Of a DNA stretch of 64,000 nucleotides, positions 44,964 to 53,835 are shown piece by piece. Location: positions 310,001 through 374,000 of the forward strand of contig NZ_QQWG01000001.1 in the NCBI RefSeq assembly GCF_003863355.1. Direction: 5' to 3'. The stretch is from Ancylomarina euxina (GTDB taxonomy: Bacteria > Bacteroidota > Bacteroidia > Bacteroidales > Marinifilaceae). Under the pieces are notes generated by a model. It saw only the letters and a list, made by a program, of their open reading frames with translations, had not been told where the DNA came from and did not search any database. A program made the position numbers and the translations under genes. The stretch's first letter is position 1, and each line of letters starts with the position of its first letter.

Positions 44964-45323
44964 ATGAAAAGGGAAATTAATAGAATCATGATTATTTGCA
45001 TGCTGATCGGATTCTGTATTAGTCCAACAATTTTGAAATCACAATTGATTCAAGCTAATAATTCAATTTCCATTTTATTGGAGTCATCAACGCAATACAC
45101 ATATAGCAAATGGTTTAGTTTAGAATATTTTTTCAAAACTGATTGGTCATCAGATGAGAATGAAATATCTAAAGGAGACAGTTTGAAAAACAAACTTGAG
45201 ATTAAATTTAATAGGAAGGGTACAAAAGACTCTCTTATCCCAGAATTGAATCGAAGGCCAGTCCTGAAAATTAAAAAGAATAATTTTAGAAATAAGCCAA
45301 TAATAATTCAAACAAGAATTTAA
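44964..45323 (+). CDS. Small exported protein of unknown function upstream of padR
   Basis: A 119-aa protein I do not recognise. A signal peptide (NRIMIICMLIGFCISPTILKS) is followed by a region with aromatic residues (YTYSKWFSLEYFFKTDW) and a strongly basic C-terminus (RRPVLKIKKNNFRNKP). The gene ends 12 bp before the padR start and shares its promoter region, so it may be part of the PadR-PspC unit. Its sequence could also be the remnant of a larger barrel protein; the SLEYFFKTDW stretch resembles a single outer-membrane strand pair. Confidence 0.5.
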   Translation: MKREINRIMIICMLIGFCISPTILKSQLIQANNSISILLESSTQYTYSKWFSLEYFFKTDWSSDENEISKGDSLKNKLEIKFNRKGTKDSLIPELNRRPVLKIKKNNFRNKPIIIQTRI

Positions 45324-45335
45324 AACATATTCCAA

Positions 45336-45659
45336 ATGAAGATAGAAAATACGAAAGCCCAGATGCGAAAAGGAGTATTGGAATATTGTATTCTTTCCAT
45401 AGTCTCTAAGAATGACGCTTACGCTTCAGATATTATTAAGAAGCTTAAAGAAGCGAAAATGATAGTTGTGGAAGGAACGCTATATCCTTTACTAACTCGC
45501 CTTAAAAATGACGGATTACTCAGCTATCGCTGGGAAGAATCGACTCAAGGACCACCTCGTAAGTACTATGGGATTACTGATACAGGCCGTGTCTTTCTTG
45601 AAGAATTAGATAGTTCATGGCAAGAACTTGTAGATGCTGTTACTACCATTCAAGCTTAA
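45336..45659 (+). CDS. PadR-family transcriptional regulator
   Basis: A 107-aa winged-helix protein. Motifs: GVLEYCILSIVSKNDAYASDIIKKL, GTLYPLLTRLKNDGLLSY (recognition helix and start of wing) and GPPRKYYGITDTGRVFLEEL (wing), all typical of the PadR family (short form, without the C-terminal dimerisation helix bundle of the longer members). PadR proteins usually repress the neighbouring membrane-stress genes until a signal is sensed. The downstream gene carries the matching HAAS-like domain. Confidence 0.92.
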   Translation: MKIENTKAQMRKGVLEYCILSIVSKNDAYASDIIKKLKEAKMIVVEGTLYPLLTRLKNDGLLSYRWEESTQGPPRKYYGITDTGRVFLEELDSSWQELVDAVTTIQA

Positions 45660-45757
45660 GCATCAAACTAAAAAAAGAGTATTTGAAATTATTTGTTATA
45701 CCTATAGAAGTCTAAGAGTTTATTTCTAAAAGGTATTTAAATATTAAAATAAAAAAG

Positions 45758-47323
45758 ATGAAAAAGACATTCACAATAAACATAAGTGGTAGTATCTTTC
45801 ATATAGACGAAGATGCTTACGAAAAACTCCAGGTTTATCTACGCAGCATTAATGCTCATTATGGTGCGAGTGAAGAGGGGCGTGAAATCGTTGCAGATAT
45901 TGAGTCACGTATCTCTGAAATTTTCAATGAGAAATTGAGCTCAAAGGATCAGGTTGTAACTGAGCTAATGATCGATGAGGTGATCTCAATTATGGGGAAA
46001 CCCGAGGAAATTTTTGAGACAGATAACGAGGAAGAAGAAGTTGTTGGAGCTAAAAAATCTTATCGTAAAAGAAGACTGTTTCGTGATCCTGATCATCGCG
46101 TATTTGGTGGTGTTGCAAGTGGTATTTCGGCCTATTTTGGTATCGATGTAGTTGTCATTCGCTTAATATTTGTGTTGCTATTGTTCTTTGGTGCAGGCGC
46201 TTCATTTATCCTTTATATTATTCTTTGGATAGTTGTGCCTAAGGCTAATACAACGGCTCAAAAGCTTGAGATGAAAGGTGAAAGGGTGAATATATCCAAT
46301 ATTGAGAAATCGATAAAAGATGAATATCAGGAAGTGAAAGAGAACTTTGATAATATGCGTGCAAAAAGAGGTCCTCAAGTTAGAGACGGTTTCGATAAAG
46401 GTGTTGATTTTGCTGGTTCAGCTCTACGTCTTTTCTTGAAAGTTGTGCTCATCATATTAGGCTTAGGATTAATTATCGCAGGTATTATCTCACTTCTTAC
46501 ATTCTTAGGATCTCTTATTTTCACAACAACAGTTGTTGGACCATTTGCAGGGATGCATTTTCCGGGAGCCTTTATGCCTGATATGTTCTTTACAGGTATG
46601 GGAATCAAATTGTTTTCTCTTGGTTTGATGCTTGTTATAGGGATTCCTTTAATACTACTCATTTTTGTAGGAATTAAATTACTAGTCAAATTTAAAACAA
46701 ATAATAAGGCGATTGGTCTTTCTGCTTTAGCTCTGTGGTTGGGAGGTATTATTCTGATGATTTCGGTAGGTCTTACTCAGGCGAAATCATACTTAAGCAG
46801 TGGTACAACTTATGCAGATACTGAAGTGCTTGACAACTTTGATGGTAATACCCTTTATTTAAGATCAGAGAAGAATATTGATTTCAACTGGCACGATGCC
46901 AATGTCGATTTAGATGGTGTAAAAATCATTGTAAAGGATAACGAAAAACTTGTTTTGGGTGAACCTACACTTGATATTGAAAAAAGTAATTCTGGTAATT
47001 TCGAGATTATCATGAAGAAAAATTCAAGGGGGCGAACTCACGATGATGCAGTCGAAAATGCTGAAGAAATTAAATACTCATGGAAACAGGTTGATTCGTT
47101 ATTAATTCTTGACGAGTATTTCACCTTGCCAGTTGGCGATAAGTGGAGAAATCAGAAGTTGCATATCGTCTTAAAAGTTCCAGAAGGTAAGGCTGTGTTT
47201 ATTGATGAAGAAGTTGATGATATTTTGGATGATGTAAAAAACGTAACGAATACCTACGACCGAGATATGGGAGGGAAGAGATGGATCATGAAAAAAGAAG
47301 GCTTGACATTATCTCGTGATTAA
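45758..47323 (+). CDS. HAAS/PspC-domain membrane protein
   Basis: A 521-aa protein. Residues 1-88 (FTINISGSIFHIDEDAYEKL, EEGREIVADIESRISEIFNEKL, MIDEVISIMGKPEEIFE) look like the HAAS-type signalling domain that pairs with PadR. Residues about 105-163 are a PspC domain (LFRDPDHRVFGGVASGISAYFG, IVVPKA), followed by three or four more membrane segments (about 220-340). The C-terminal 180 residues are beta-rich and look like the DUF4097/Toastrack type of the Lia/Psp envelope-stress proteins. Its gene is 98 bp after padR. Probable role: a membrane part of an envelope-stress response; the sensing mechanism is inferred. Confidence 0.85.
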   Translation: MKKTFTINISGSIFHIDEDAYEKLQVYLRSINAHYGASEEGREIVADIESRISEIFNEKLSSKDQVVTELMIDEVISIMGKPEEIFETDNEEEEVVGAKKSYRKRRLFRDPDHRVFGGVASGISAYFGIDVVVIRLIFVLLLFFGAGASFILYIILWIVVPKANTTAQKLEMKGERVNISNIEKSIKDEYQEVKENFDNMRAKRGPQVRDGFDKGVDFAGSALRLFLKVVLIILGLGLIIAGIISLLTFLGSLIFTTTVVGPFAGMHFPGAFMPDMFFTGMGIKLFSLGLMLVIGIPLILLIFVGIKLLVKFKTNNKAIGLSALALWLGGIILMISVGLTQAKSYLSSGTTYADTEVLDNFDGNTLYLRSEKNIDFNWHDANVDLDGVKIIVKDNEKLVLGEPTLDIEKSNSGNFEIIMKKNSRGRTHDDAVENAEEIKYSWKQVDSLLILDEYFTLPVGDKWRNQKLHIVLKVPEGKAVFIDEEVDDILDDVKNVTNTYDRDMGGKRWIMKKEGLTLSRD

Positions 47324-47429
47324 GTTCATGACTTTATATATATTAATCTAGTTGATGACAAAGCATGAGTTCGTTTTGGTCAAATGGGGCTGATGTTTGT
47401 AATTGATTAATACTTTAAAATTTAAACAG

Positions 47430-47915
47430 ATGAAACAATTAGTAATTATATTAATGGTCATCCTTTTTCCAGTGCTTGTTCAAGCACAAACAAAGGGAGA
47501 AAAAATCCATGAGAAATATTCAAAGCTAGATGAGTTCAGCAGTTTTGGTTTCTCAGGAGATTTCCTGAAAAATCTGGATTTTGATGTGGATGAAGATGAG
47601 GTAGAAAAGAATATTACGGGTGATTGTGATGGTATTAAGCTATTAAGTTATAAGCATGAGGATGGAAGAGGAACTAAATTCAAAAAGCATGTTATTTCTG
47701 AATTGACATCGGGTAAATACAAACAAGTTTTAAAGGATGTTGAGGAGGATGATGATTCTGATGAAGTCTACTTTTTTGCCTTGGGTAACAAGAAACGTTT
47801 TAGTGAATTCCACCTTTTACATTGTAATGGAACCCGTACTTCATTAGTTTCATTCTTTGGTGATTTTCATACAGATGAATTGAAATCACTTTCGCGTTAT
47901 AAGTTCGATAAGTAA
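47430..47915 (+). CDS. DUF4252-like exported protein
   Basis: A 161-aa exported protein from the ATG at 47430; an in-frame TTG at 47403 would add nine residues ahead of the signal peptide and is rejected. The signal peptide is MKQLVIILMVILFPVLVQAQ. The body (KIHEKYSKLDEFSSFGFSGDFLKNL, ISELTSGKYKQVL, SLVSFFGDFHTDELKSLS) matches the DUF4252 pattern in Bacteroidota. It is encoded between two PspC-domain genes, suggesting membership in the same stress unit. The function is unknown. Confidence 0.75.
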   Translation: MKQLVIILMVILFPVLVQAQTKGEKIHEKYSKLDEFSSFGFSGDFLKNLDFDVDEDEVEKNITGDCDGIKLLSYKHEDGRGTKFKKHVISELTSGKYKQVLKDVEEDDDSDEVYFFALGNKKRFSEFHLLHCNGTRTSLVSFFGDFHTDELKSLSRYKFDK

Positions 47916-47933
47916 ATCTTTAAAATTGAAGAT

Positions 47934-48134
47934 ATGCAACGTTTATTTAAATCAAGCGATAAAAAAGTAGCCGGGGTGTGTGGAGGCTTGTCGCACTATA
48001 TAAACCCTGAGCTCGATCCTGTGATTGTTAGAGTTATTTTTCTGATGTTGTGCTTATTCAATCCATTTTTGTTGATTGGCTATTTAATACTGGCATTAAT
48101 ACTGCCAGATAATCCTGTAAGGCTTGTCGATTGA
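47934..48134 (+). CDS. Small PspC-domain protein
   Basis: A 66-aa protein that is essentially one PspC domain: RLFKSSDKKVAGVCGGLSHYINPELDPVIVRVIFLM, one membrane helix and the terminal ILALILPDNP. It lies 18 bp after the DUF4252-like gene and is the last of four genes on the strand. PspC alone is known to bind and regulate partners in phage-shock systems; no PspA gene is seen here. Confidence 0.9.
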   Translation: MQRLFKSSDKKVAGVCGGLSHYINPELDPVIVRVIFLMLCLFNPFLLIGYLILALILPDNPVRLVD

Positions 48135-48232
48135 GATAGACGAAAGACTCATGCCTCCTGAGTTTGGTCTTTTTCAAAGGAGGATATATTGAGTTTAGAG
48201 CAAGCAATTTATATTGTTTGCTCTATTTTAAA

Positions 48233-49210
48233 TTATCTCATTATGGTTAATATGATGCAGCCTGCGACAAGTATAGCGAATAGAATTTCAGAGATCTTAG
48301 TATTACGATTCATGACAAAAAAGTAGCTGAAAATATATGAAAGTGGAACTGCAGCGATAAGAGTTTGAGCTAATATAGAAGAAGGAAAAAGAATACAAGA
48401 AGCAACACTCGTAATGAATAGTGCAACAATAATGATGAGGTATTTTCGAGAACGAACTCGTTTTTCTTCAAATCCCCATATGGTAAAGAAAATAGAAATC
48501 AGACTTAATAAAGTTAGAAATCCCCAGAATAGAATTTGAGTGATTGAGAAGCTTTCTAAATGCTCATGACTAGAAAAAATCATTTTAGAATGCTCTAGAA
48601 AATCCTCTAAATTTCCTTGCCAAAAATACCAACAACAGATAAAAAACAGGGGTGTAATAAAACCCAGTAAACCTCCTAGGAATTCTCTTAAACGGAAAGA
48701 ACCAAGTATAATTAATGACCAAACAAACCAGATAAAGGCGAGGCTGGTTGGTAGATAAAACAAGCTTGCCAAACCAATGAGCAAGCCGACATCAAATGAA
48801 GATGCGATACTCTGGCTACCATGATAAATTTTAAAGACTCGATTAAGTGAAAGAAGTAAAAATAGAGCACTTATTAGGGCAGGGTGAAGTCCATTAGCCA
48901 ATGTTGCACATGAAGCAAGTAGTATGAACAAAGCAGAGGGCAGATCGGTGCGTTGTTTAATAAATATAAACTGCTCATTGAGTTGGATAAGGCTATAGGA
49001 TATTATTAGAATAAGCAAGTACCCGAATATGTTAAGATATAAAGGATTACAATTGAGTATGCAAAGTATGGACTGATAAAGTGGCATTTGCGAGGAATAT
49101 TCTGCTAGTAAAACAGGATTCTGAAATGCATTTAGCCACAATAATAAAGCGATTATAGGAATAAGAATGAAATAAATAGGTGAGCGTCTTCTTAAAACTT
49201 TTAACAGCAT
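48233..49210 (-). CDS. DUF6427 membrane protein
   Basis: A 325-aa protein that is hydrophobic nearly throughout, with about 9-10 membrane helices and no soluble domain. The N-terminus (MLLKVLRRRSPIYFILIPIIALLLWLNAF) and internal SLFYLPTSLAFIWFVWSLIILGSFRLREFLGGLLGF match DUF6427 in Bacteroidota. It lies next to purD in the same orientation (54 bp), as often found. Function is unknown. Confidence 0.83.
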   Translation of the reverse strand: MLLKVLRRRSPIYFILIPIIALLLWLNAFQNPVLLAEYSSQMPLYQSILCILNCNPLYLNIFGYLLILIISYSLIQLNEQFIFIKQRTDLPSALFILLASCATLANGLHPALISALFLLLSLNRVFKIYHGSQSIASSFDVGLLIGLASLFYLPTSLAFIWFVWSLIILGSFRLREFLGGLLGFITPLFFICCWYFWQGNLEDFLEHSKMIFSSHEHLESFSITQILFWGFLTLLSLISIFFTIWGFEEKRVRSRKYLIIIVALFITSVASCILFPSSILAQTLIAAVPLSYIFSYFFVMNRNTKISEILFAILVAGCIILTIMR

Positions 49211-49264
49211 TATTGTAATTTTTAATATTTAACTTCTTTGCAAACTCAATTGTAAGCCATTCGA

Positions 49265-50536
49265 CTATTGTAAATCGAAACCAATATCTTTTCTGTAATA
49301 TTTCCCTTCAAATTGGATCTTCTCAGCATTTAGAAATGATTTCTTAAGAGCATCAGTCAGATTATCTCCGTAAGAACTCAATGCAATAACACGTCCTCCA
49401 TTGGTAACAACGGCATTGTTATCATTTGTTGTTCCTGCGTGGAAAACTAGACTATCAGAAACCTGATCAAGTCCACTGATAGCTTTACCTTTTTTGTAAG
49501 CTTCAGGATAACCACCAGAAACAAGCATAACAGTTGTTACTGTTCTTTCATCTAATTCCAATTCAAATTGATCAAGTTTTTTGTCTGCAACAGCTGTCAT
49601 TAAATCAAGGAAATCTGATTTAATACGAGGTAAAACAACCTCAGTTTCAGGATCACCCATTCTCACATTGTACTCTATAACGAAAGGATCGTTTTCAACT
49701 TTCATCAGACCAATAAAGACGAAACCTACAAATGGTGTCTTGTCTTTTTGGAAACCATCAATGGTTGGTTTGATAACGCGTTTCTCAACCTTCTTCATGA
49801 ACTCTTCATTGGCAAAATGAACAGGGGAAATTGCTCCCATACCACCCGTATTTAATCCAGTGTCGCCTTCACCAATTCTTTTGTAATCCTTTGCCTCAGC
49901 AAGAACTTTATAATTCTTTCCATCTGTCAAAACAAAAACAGAAAGTTCTATTCCCGATAAAAACTCTTCGATAACAACAGTCGCACTGGCTGAGCCAAAC
50001 ATGCCACCAATCATTTCTTTAAGTGAATTTTTGGCTTCTTCAATATTATCGATAATCAAAACACCTTTCCCAGCAGCCAATCCATCCGCTTTTAACACGT
50101 AAGGAGCTTTTAAGCTATCGAGAAATTGGTAGCCTTCTTCTAGGTTTTTAGATGTAATACTTCTGTATTGAGAAGTTGGAATCTTATGTCGAGCCATGAA
50201 TGCTTTTGCAAAATCCTTACTGCCTTCCATTTGTGCTGCAGCTTTTTCAGGGCCGATAATAGCAATTTGCTTTAGCTTTTCATCAGCTAAGAAAAAGTCA
50301 TGAATCCCATTTACCAAAGGATCTTCAGGACCAACAATAACCATATCGATTGCTTTATCAAGAACAAAAGTTTTCACCTTTTCAAAATCGTTGGGATTGA
50401 TGTTGACATTTTCAGCAATCTCTCCAGTTCCAGCATTTCCTGGAGCAACATATAGTTTTTCTAGCTTATTGCTTTGAGTGAGTTTCCATGCAAAAGCATG
50501 TTCTCTTCCTCCTGATCCTAATACAAGTACTTTCAT
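49265..50536 (-). CDS. purD: Phosphoribosylamine--glycine ligase
   Basis: A 423-aa ATP-grasp enzyme of purine synthesis, from the ATG at 50536 (a TTG two codons upstream is in frame). MKVLVLGSGGREHAFAWKL is the family start. Further motifs: VGPEDPLVNGI, VLKADGLAAGKGVLI, GLNTGGMGAISP and FVGFVFIGLMK...EYNVRMGDPETEVVLPR for ATP and metal. The enzyme joins glycine to phosphoribosylamine. It is next to the DUF6427 gene, on the same strand. Confidence 0.96.
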   Translation of the reverse strand: MKVLVLGSGGREHAFAWKLTQSNKLEKLYVAPGNAGTGEIAENVNINPNDFEKVKTFVLDKAIDMVIVGPEDPLVNGIHDFFLADEKLKQIAIIGPEKAAAQMEGSKDFAKAFMARHKIPTSQYRSITSKNLEEGYQFLDSLKAPYVLKADGLAAGKGVLIIDNIEEAKNSLKEMIGGMFGSASATVVIEEFLSGIELSVFVLTDGKNYKVLAEAKDYKRIGEGDTGLNTGGMGAISPVHFANEEFMKKVEKRVIKPTIDGFQKDKTPFVGFVFIGLMKVENDPFVIEYNVRMGDPETEVVLPRIKSDFLDLMTAVADKKLDQFELELDERTVTTVMLVSGGYPEAYKKGKAISGLDQVSDSLVFHAGTTNDNNAVVTNGGRVIALSSYGDNLTDALKKSFLNAEKIQFEGKYYRKDIGFDLQ

Positions 50537-50723
50537 GTGCAAAATTTTGACTTCCCAGCTATTAACTGGTGGCGTTTCAATGAATTTATAGAATGGATTA
50601 TATTTCGAATTTTGTTTTCAAAAAGACATCATTTGAAGATGTTAGTTTTGAAAGAACAAATTTACGGAATGATATGATTAAACAAATTGTGAAAAGCTAT
50701 TTTTTTAAGAATGCTAAGTTGAA

Positions 50724-51254
50724 CTATTCGAATTGGATAGAATTAAAGAAAATCTGCTTTTTATCAAGGAGTAATTGTTTCATCCTGGTAGGCCCCCCAA
50801 TAGTAATCTGATAGATAAAATGCCCCCTAAAAAAGAATCGTTTGATATAGGTATATTCGTGTTTCCCAACCAGCATGGTGTAAATAATCTCTTTACCTAA
50901 CATCCTTTGATAAGTCACACTTTGCTCCGAGACTAAAATCGCATCACTACTCAGTAAGCTACCTTCTTTCATCTGTCTGTAATATTCAGAAGGATCTGTA
51001 TGATCAAAATCAACCTCAATACCCGAAAAATCAGATGCAACAATGCCATATATATTTGCTGCATCACGATGTGAGAAAACTTCGGATTTTATGCCATTAA
51101 GTTCTTGATTTCTGATATAAGGCGTCTCCGGGAGTTCAAAACTTATTTTCGAAGTCTCCGATTGGGTTCTTGTCCAATTAATCTGAGCTTGAATGGTAGA
51201 GCAAATGCTAAAAAGAACAAAAAAGATTAGGATTTTAGATTTTATATTTCTCAT
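50724..51254 (-). CDS. Exported protein of unknown function
   Basis: A 176-aa protein with a clear signal peptide (MRNIKSKILIFFVLFSICSTIQAQ) and a compact alpha/beta body (INWTRTQSETSKISFELPETPYIRNQ, YYRQMKEGSLLSSDAILVSEQSV, RMLGKEIIYTMLVGKHEYTYIKRFFFRGHFIYQITIGG). I do not recognise the family with certainty; the strand pattern recalls small periplasmic lipid-binding or DUF-type proteins. It ends 11 bp before the divergent... the next gene on the same strand (dgt) starts upstream, so it is expressed after dgt, probably in one transcript. Confidence 0.6.
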   Translation of the reverse strand: MRNIKSKILIFFVLFSICSTIQAQINWTRTQSETSKISFELPETPYIRNQELNGIKSEVFSHRDAANIYGIVASDFSGIEVDFDHTDPSEYYRQMKEGSLLSSDAILVSEQSVTYQRMLGKEIIYTMLVGKHEYTYIKRFFFRGHFIYQITIGGPTRMKQLLLDKKQIFFNSIQFE

Positions 51255-51265
51255 TACTATTATTT

Positions 51266-52609
51266 TTAGTAGGTGTCTGGAAGTTTAATACCCTTTATTG
51301 TTCTGTATAAATCGAGGGCAAATACATCGGTCATTCCTGAAACAAAATCCAAAACAGACATGATTTTTAAGTAGTCATCATTTCCTTTATGGCTGTACTG
51401 TTCGGGAATCAGTGATAAGAGTTTTTCTGAATAAAAGCTATTCGGATTAAGGGTAGCTTCTACAAAGTCTTTAAGTAAAGTTCCCAAAATTTTATACCCA
51501 GCTAATTCAATTTCAAGTACTGATCGATGTTTGTATATTTTTGAAACAGCAAGCTTGGTACATTTTTTATAAGCTAGTTTTGAACTTTCAGGAACTTCTT
51601 TGATAAGTGTCGATTTAAACTCACCGGCCATTATCTGATCTTCATTGTTAATAAAAACGGTGACACATTCCTTGATTAATTTCCCAATAACCCCGGCTCT
51701 TATATATGCAATCTGTTCATTGGTATCACTAACTTCTTCGCAAGTTTCGGCAATTCGGTCAATTGAATTGATATCTTCAGTTTTATCGTAGAAATTCAAT
51801 AACAAATGTTTGGTTTCTTCTGTGCTTAGGATTTTTAGTTTGTGAGCATCTTCAATATCCATGATCTGATAGCAAATATCATCGGCAGCTTCAACTAGAT
51901 ATACAAGTGGGTGGCGTGCGAAAATACCTGGTTTCGTTTCTGGTATGCCAAGTTCTTTTGAAACTTTCAGATAGTTCCCTTTTTCAGTATTAAAAAAACC
52001 GTATTTCCGTTTTCCTACTTCTGGAATTTTATGGGCTTCCCATGGGTATTTGATTATAGATGCTATGCTGGAATATGTTAGAGCAAAACCACCTTTTCGT
52101 CTACCATTAAACGCATGAGTTAATAGGCGAAAAGCATTCGCATTTCCTTCAAAGTTGCAAAGATCTGCCCATTGTTCTTTCGAGAATTTTGCTTCAAGCT
52201 TTTTACCTTCACCATGAGTGAAATAATAGGATAGTGCCTCTTCTCCTGAATGCCCGAAGGGAGGATTACCTAAATCATGAGCCAGGCAGGCAGTTGCGAC
52301 AATATTGCCTATTCCATCCAAGTAAGGGTTATTTTTATATTTCTGTGAATTGGATAATTTCTCAGTCAGTAGATTACCTAAAGAGCGTCCTACGCTTGAA
52401 ACTTCCAGACTATGAGTTAGTCTATTGTGAACAAAAATACTGCCAGGTAGAGGAAATACTTGAGTTTTATTTTGAAGTCTTCTGAAAGGAGATGAGAAAA
52501 TCAAACGATCGTAATCCCGTTGAAATTGAGATCTAATTTCGTGGTCGTTTATTGCTACACGATCTTCCTGACCGAAGCGCTTGGCAGATAATAGTTGGTT
52601 CCAGTTCAT
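51266..52609 (-). CDS. dgt: Deoxyguanosinetriphosphate triphosphohydrolase (dGTPase)
   Basis: A 447-aa HD-domain enzyme that splits dGTP into deoxyguanosine and triphosphate. Motifs: RLQNKTQVFPLPGSIFVHNRLTHSLEVSSVGRSLG with the first histidine, ACLAHDLGNPPFGHSGEEAL with the HD pair, and VEAADDICYQIMDIEDAHK with the last aspartate. N-terminal SAKRFGQEDR is also typical. It lies 11 bp upstream of the gene at 50724-51254. Length fits the Bacteroidota dGTPase group. Similar enzymes also defend against phage by lowering dNTP levels, but no defence context is seen here. Confidence 0.93.
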   Translation of the reverse strand: MNWNQLLSAKRFGQEDRVAINDHEIRSQFQRDYDRLIFSSPFRRLQNKTQVFPLPGSIFVHNRLTHSLEVSSVGRSLGNLLTEKLSNSQKYKNNPYLDGIGNIVATACLAHDLGNPPFGHSGEEALSYYFTHGEGKKLEAKFSKEQWADLCNFEGNANAFRLLTHAFNGRRKGGFALTYSSIASIIKYPWEAHKIPEVGKRKYGFFNTEKGNYLKVSKELGIPETKPGIFARHPLVYLVEAADDICYQIMDIEDAHKLKILSTEETKHLLLNFYDKTEDINSIDRIAETCEEVSDTNEQIAYIRAGVIGKLIKECVTVFINNEDQIMAGEFKSTLIKEVPESSKLAYKKCTKLAVSKIYKHRSVLEIELAGYKILGTLLKDFVEATLNPNSFYSEKLLSLIPEQYSHKGNDDYLKIMSVLDFVSGMTDVFALDLYRTIKGIKLPDTY

Positions 52610-52765
52610 TTTATATTGTTGAATTTTGACTAAAATTCGTCATCATAAATCAGTTTGTGATTTAATCGAAGCTAAATTACACTAAATCCCCATGTTCTTT
52701 TAATCATTTAAGTTGAATTCACAGTTTTTTTAGAATTTAAACTTGTGTACATAAAATGTGTTCAT

Positions 52766-52794
52766 TATCGGACGGTGACGTGTTAATATCGGAC
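52766..52794 (+). promoter_or_regulatory. Two direct repeats TATCGGAC, possible activator site
   Basis: The 8-bp word occurs twice with starts 21 bp apart (two DNA turns), 68-96 bp before the sigma-54-like element. The spacing is what is expected for an enhancer-binding protein, but no regulator gene is adjacent. Confidence 0.45.
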
Positions 52795-52861
52795 AAATTA
52801 TTCAGATGATTTACTTGGGTGAAATAACTTATCTGTTTAGTTATTATTAGTTTGTGGTTGC

Positions 52862-52877
52862 TGGCACGACTATTGGA
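52862..52877 (+). promoter_or_regulatory. Putative sigma-54 (-24/-12) promoter for the efflux operon
   Basis: TGGCACG-N4-TTGGA matches the sigma-54 consensus TGGCACG-N4-TTGCA except one base at the -12 GC. The expected transcript start is near 52889, leaving a leader of about 190 bases. The repeated TGGCACG at 52882 lacks a convincing -12 part. Confidence 0.5.
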
Positions 52878-53081
52878 CTTGTGGCACGTAAAATATGTAT
52901 TTTAATCTATTTTAACGTAAATAGACGATATACTTAGTTAACTTTAGCATGACGTTCACCGAGTTAATCAGACGTTTATCTAAAATTATTTGATAATGAC
53001 CCTTAAATCTTTAATATTAGATATCGAAATACTGACCAAATTTCGATTCGACCAGAGAAGCAATTAAAAATACTAACGATT

Positions 53082-53810
53082 ATGATCCGATTAAAAAATA
53101 TTCACAAGTCCTATATTACAGGTGCGAATAAGCTTCATGTTCTTAAAGGAATTGATTTGCATATCAAAGAAGGCGAATTGGTTTCTATTATGGGTTCTTC
53201 AGGCTCAGGTAAATCGACACTGCTAAACATATTAGGACTTCTTGACAATCACGATGAAGGAACTTATATTCTGAATAATCAGGAAATAAAAGCAATGAGT
53301 GAAACTAAGGCTGCAAAGCTTAGAAACAACCTATTAGGTTTTGTTTTTCAATCATTCAACCTGATTTCGTTTAAGAATGCCATGGAGAATGTGGCACTTC
53401 CATTATATTATCAGAAAGTAGCTCGTAAAAAACGTAATAAACTTGCTGTTGAATATCTCGATAAAATGGGATTGAAAGAGTGGGCTGAGCATATGCCAAA
53501 CGAATTGTCGGGTGGACAGAAGCAGAGAGTCGCTATTTCAAGAGCAATGATTACCAATCCTAAAATTATTCTTGCCGATGAGCCTACTGGAGCTTTAGAT
53601 TCTCAAACTTCGCTTGAAGTAATGGATTTGCTTAGAGAGATTAATAGAACTGGAATTACTGTGATAATTGTTACTCACGAAACAGATATTGCTGAGATGA
53701 CTGATAGAGTGATCAACTTAAAAGATGGGATTATTGAATCTATCGTTGAACACAATCACGCATTGAATGAGGTCATTTCGATTATCAAAAAAGAAAAAAT
53801 CACGGAGTAA
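53082..53810 (+). CDS. MacB-type ABC transporter ATP-binding protein
   Basis: A 242-aa ATPase of the LolD/MacB group. Walker A GSSGSGKST (38-46), Q loop FVFQSFNLI, signature LSGGQKQR, Walker B ILADEPTGALDS and the switch histidine in VTHE are all intact. It drives two MacB-like permeases encoded just downstream (25 bp and further), with an adaptor and a TolC channel in the same run. The unit probably exports a small molecule or peptide. A leader with a sigma-54-like element precedes it. Confidence 0.93.
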   Translation: MIRLKNIHKSYITGANKLHVLKGIDLHIKEGELVSIMGSSGSGKSTLLNILGLLDNHDEGTYILNNQEIKAMSETKAAKLRNNLLGFVFQSFNLISFKNAMENVALPLYYQKVARKKRNKLAVEYLDKMGLKEWAEHMPNELSGGQKQRVAISRAMITNPKIILADEPTGALDSQTSLEVMDLLREINRTGITVIIVTHETDIAEMTDRVINLKDGIIESIVEHNHALNEVISIIKKEKITE

Positions 53811-53835
53811 TTTACGAGAATTTTAATTTCAGACT

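Larger units (their letters stand above)
52610..53081. other. 472-bp gap with the leader of the efflux operon
   Basis: Between dgt (minus) and the ABC transporter gene (plus). It holds two direct repeats TATCGGAC (52766-52773 and 52787-52794) 21 bp apart, a sigma-54-like element (52862-52877) and a second TGGCACG (52882-52888). AT-rich sequence fills the rest. No gene was seen. Confidence 0.5.

Noticed and set aside
50593-50811. Open frame of 72 codons on the plus strand after purD
   Set aside because: It runs 88 bp into the antisense of a gene with a clear signal peptide (50724-51254), has no recognisable motif and no promoter; a chance frame.
51266-52609. Phage-defence dGTPase system
   Set aside because: The enzyme is a standard housekeeping dGTPase by motif and context; no defence genes are nearby.
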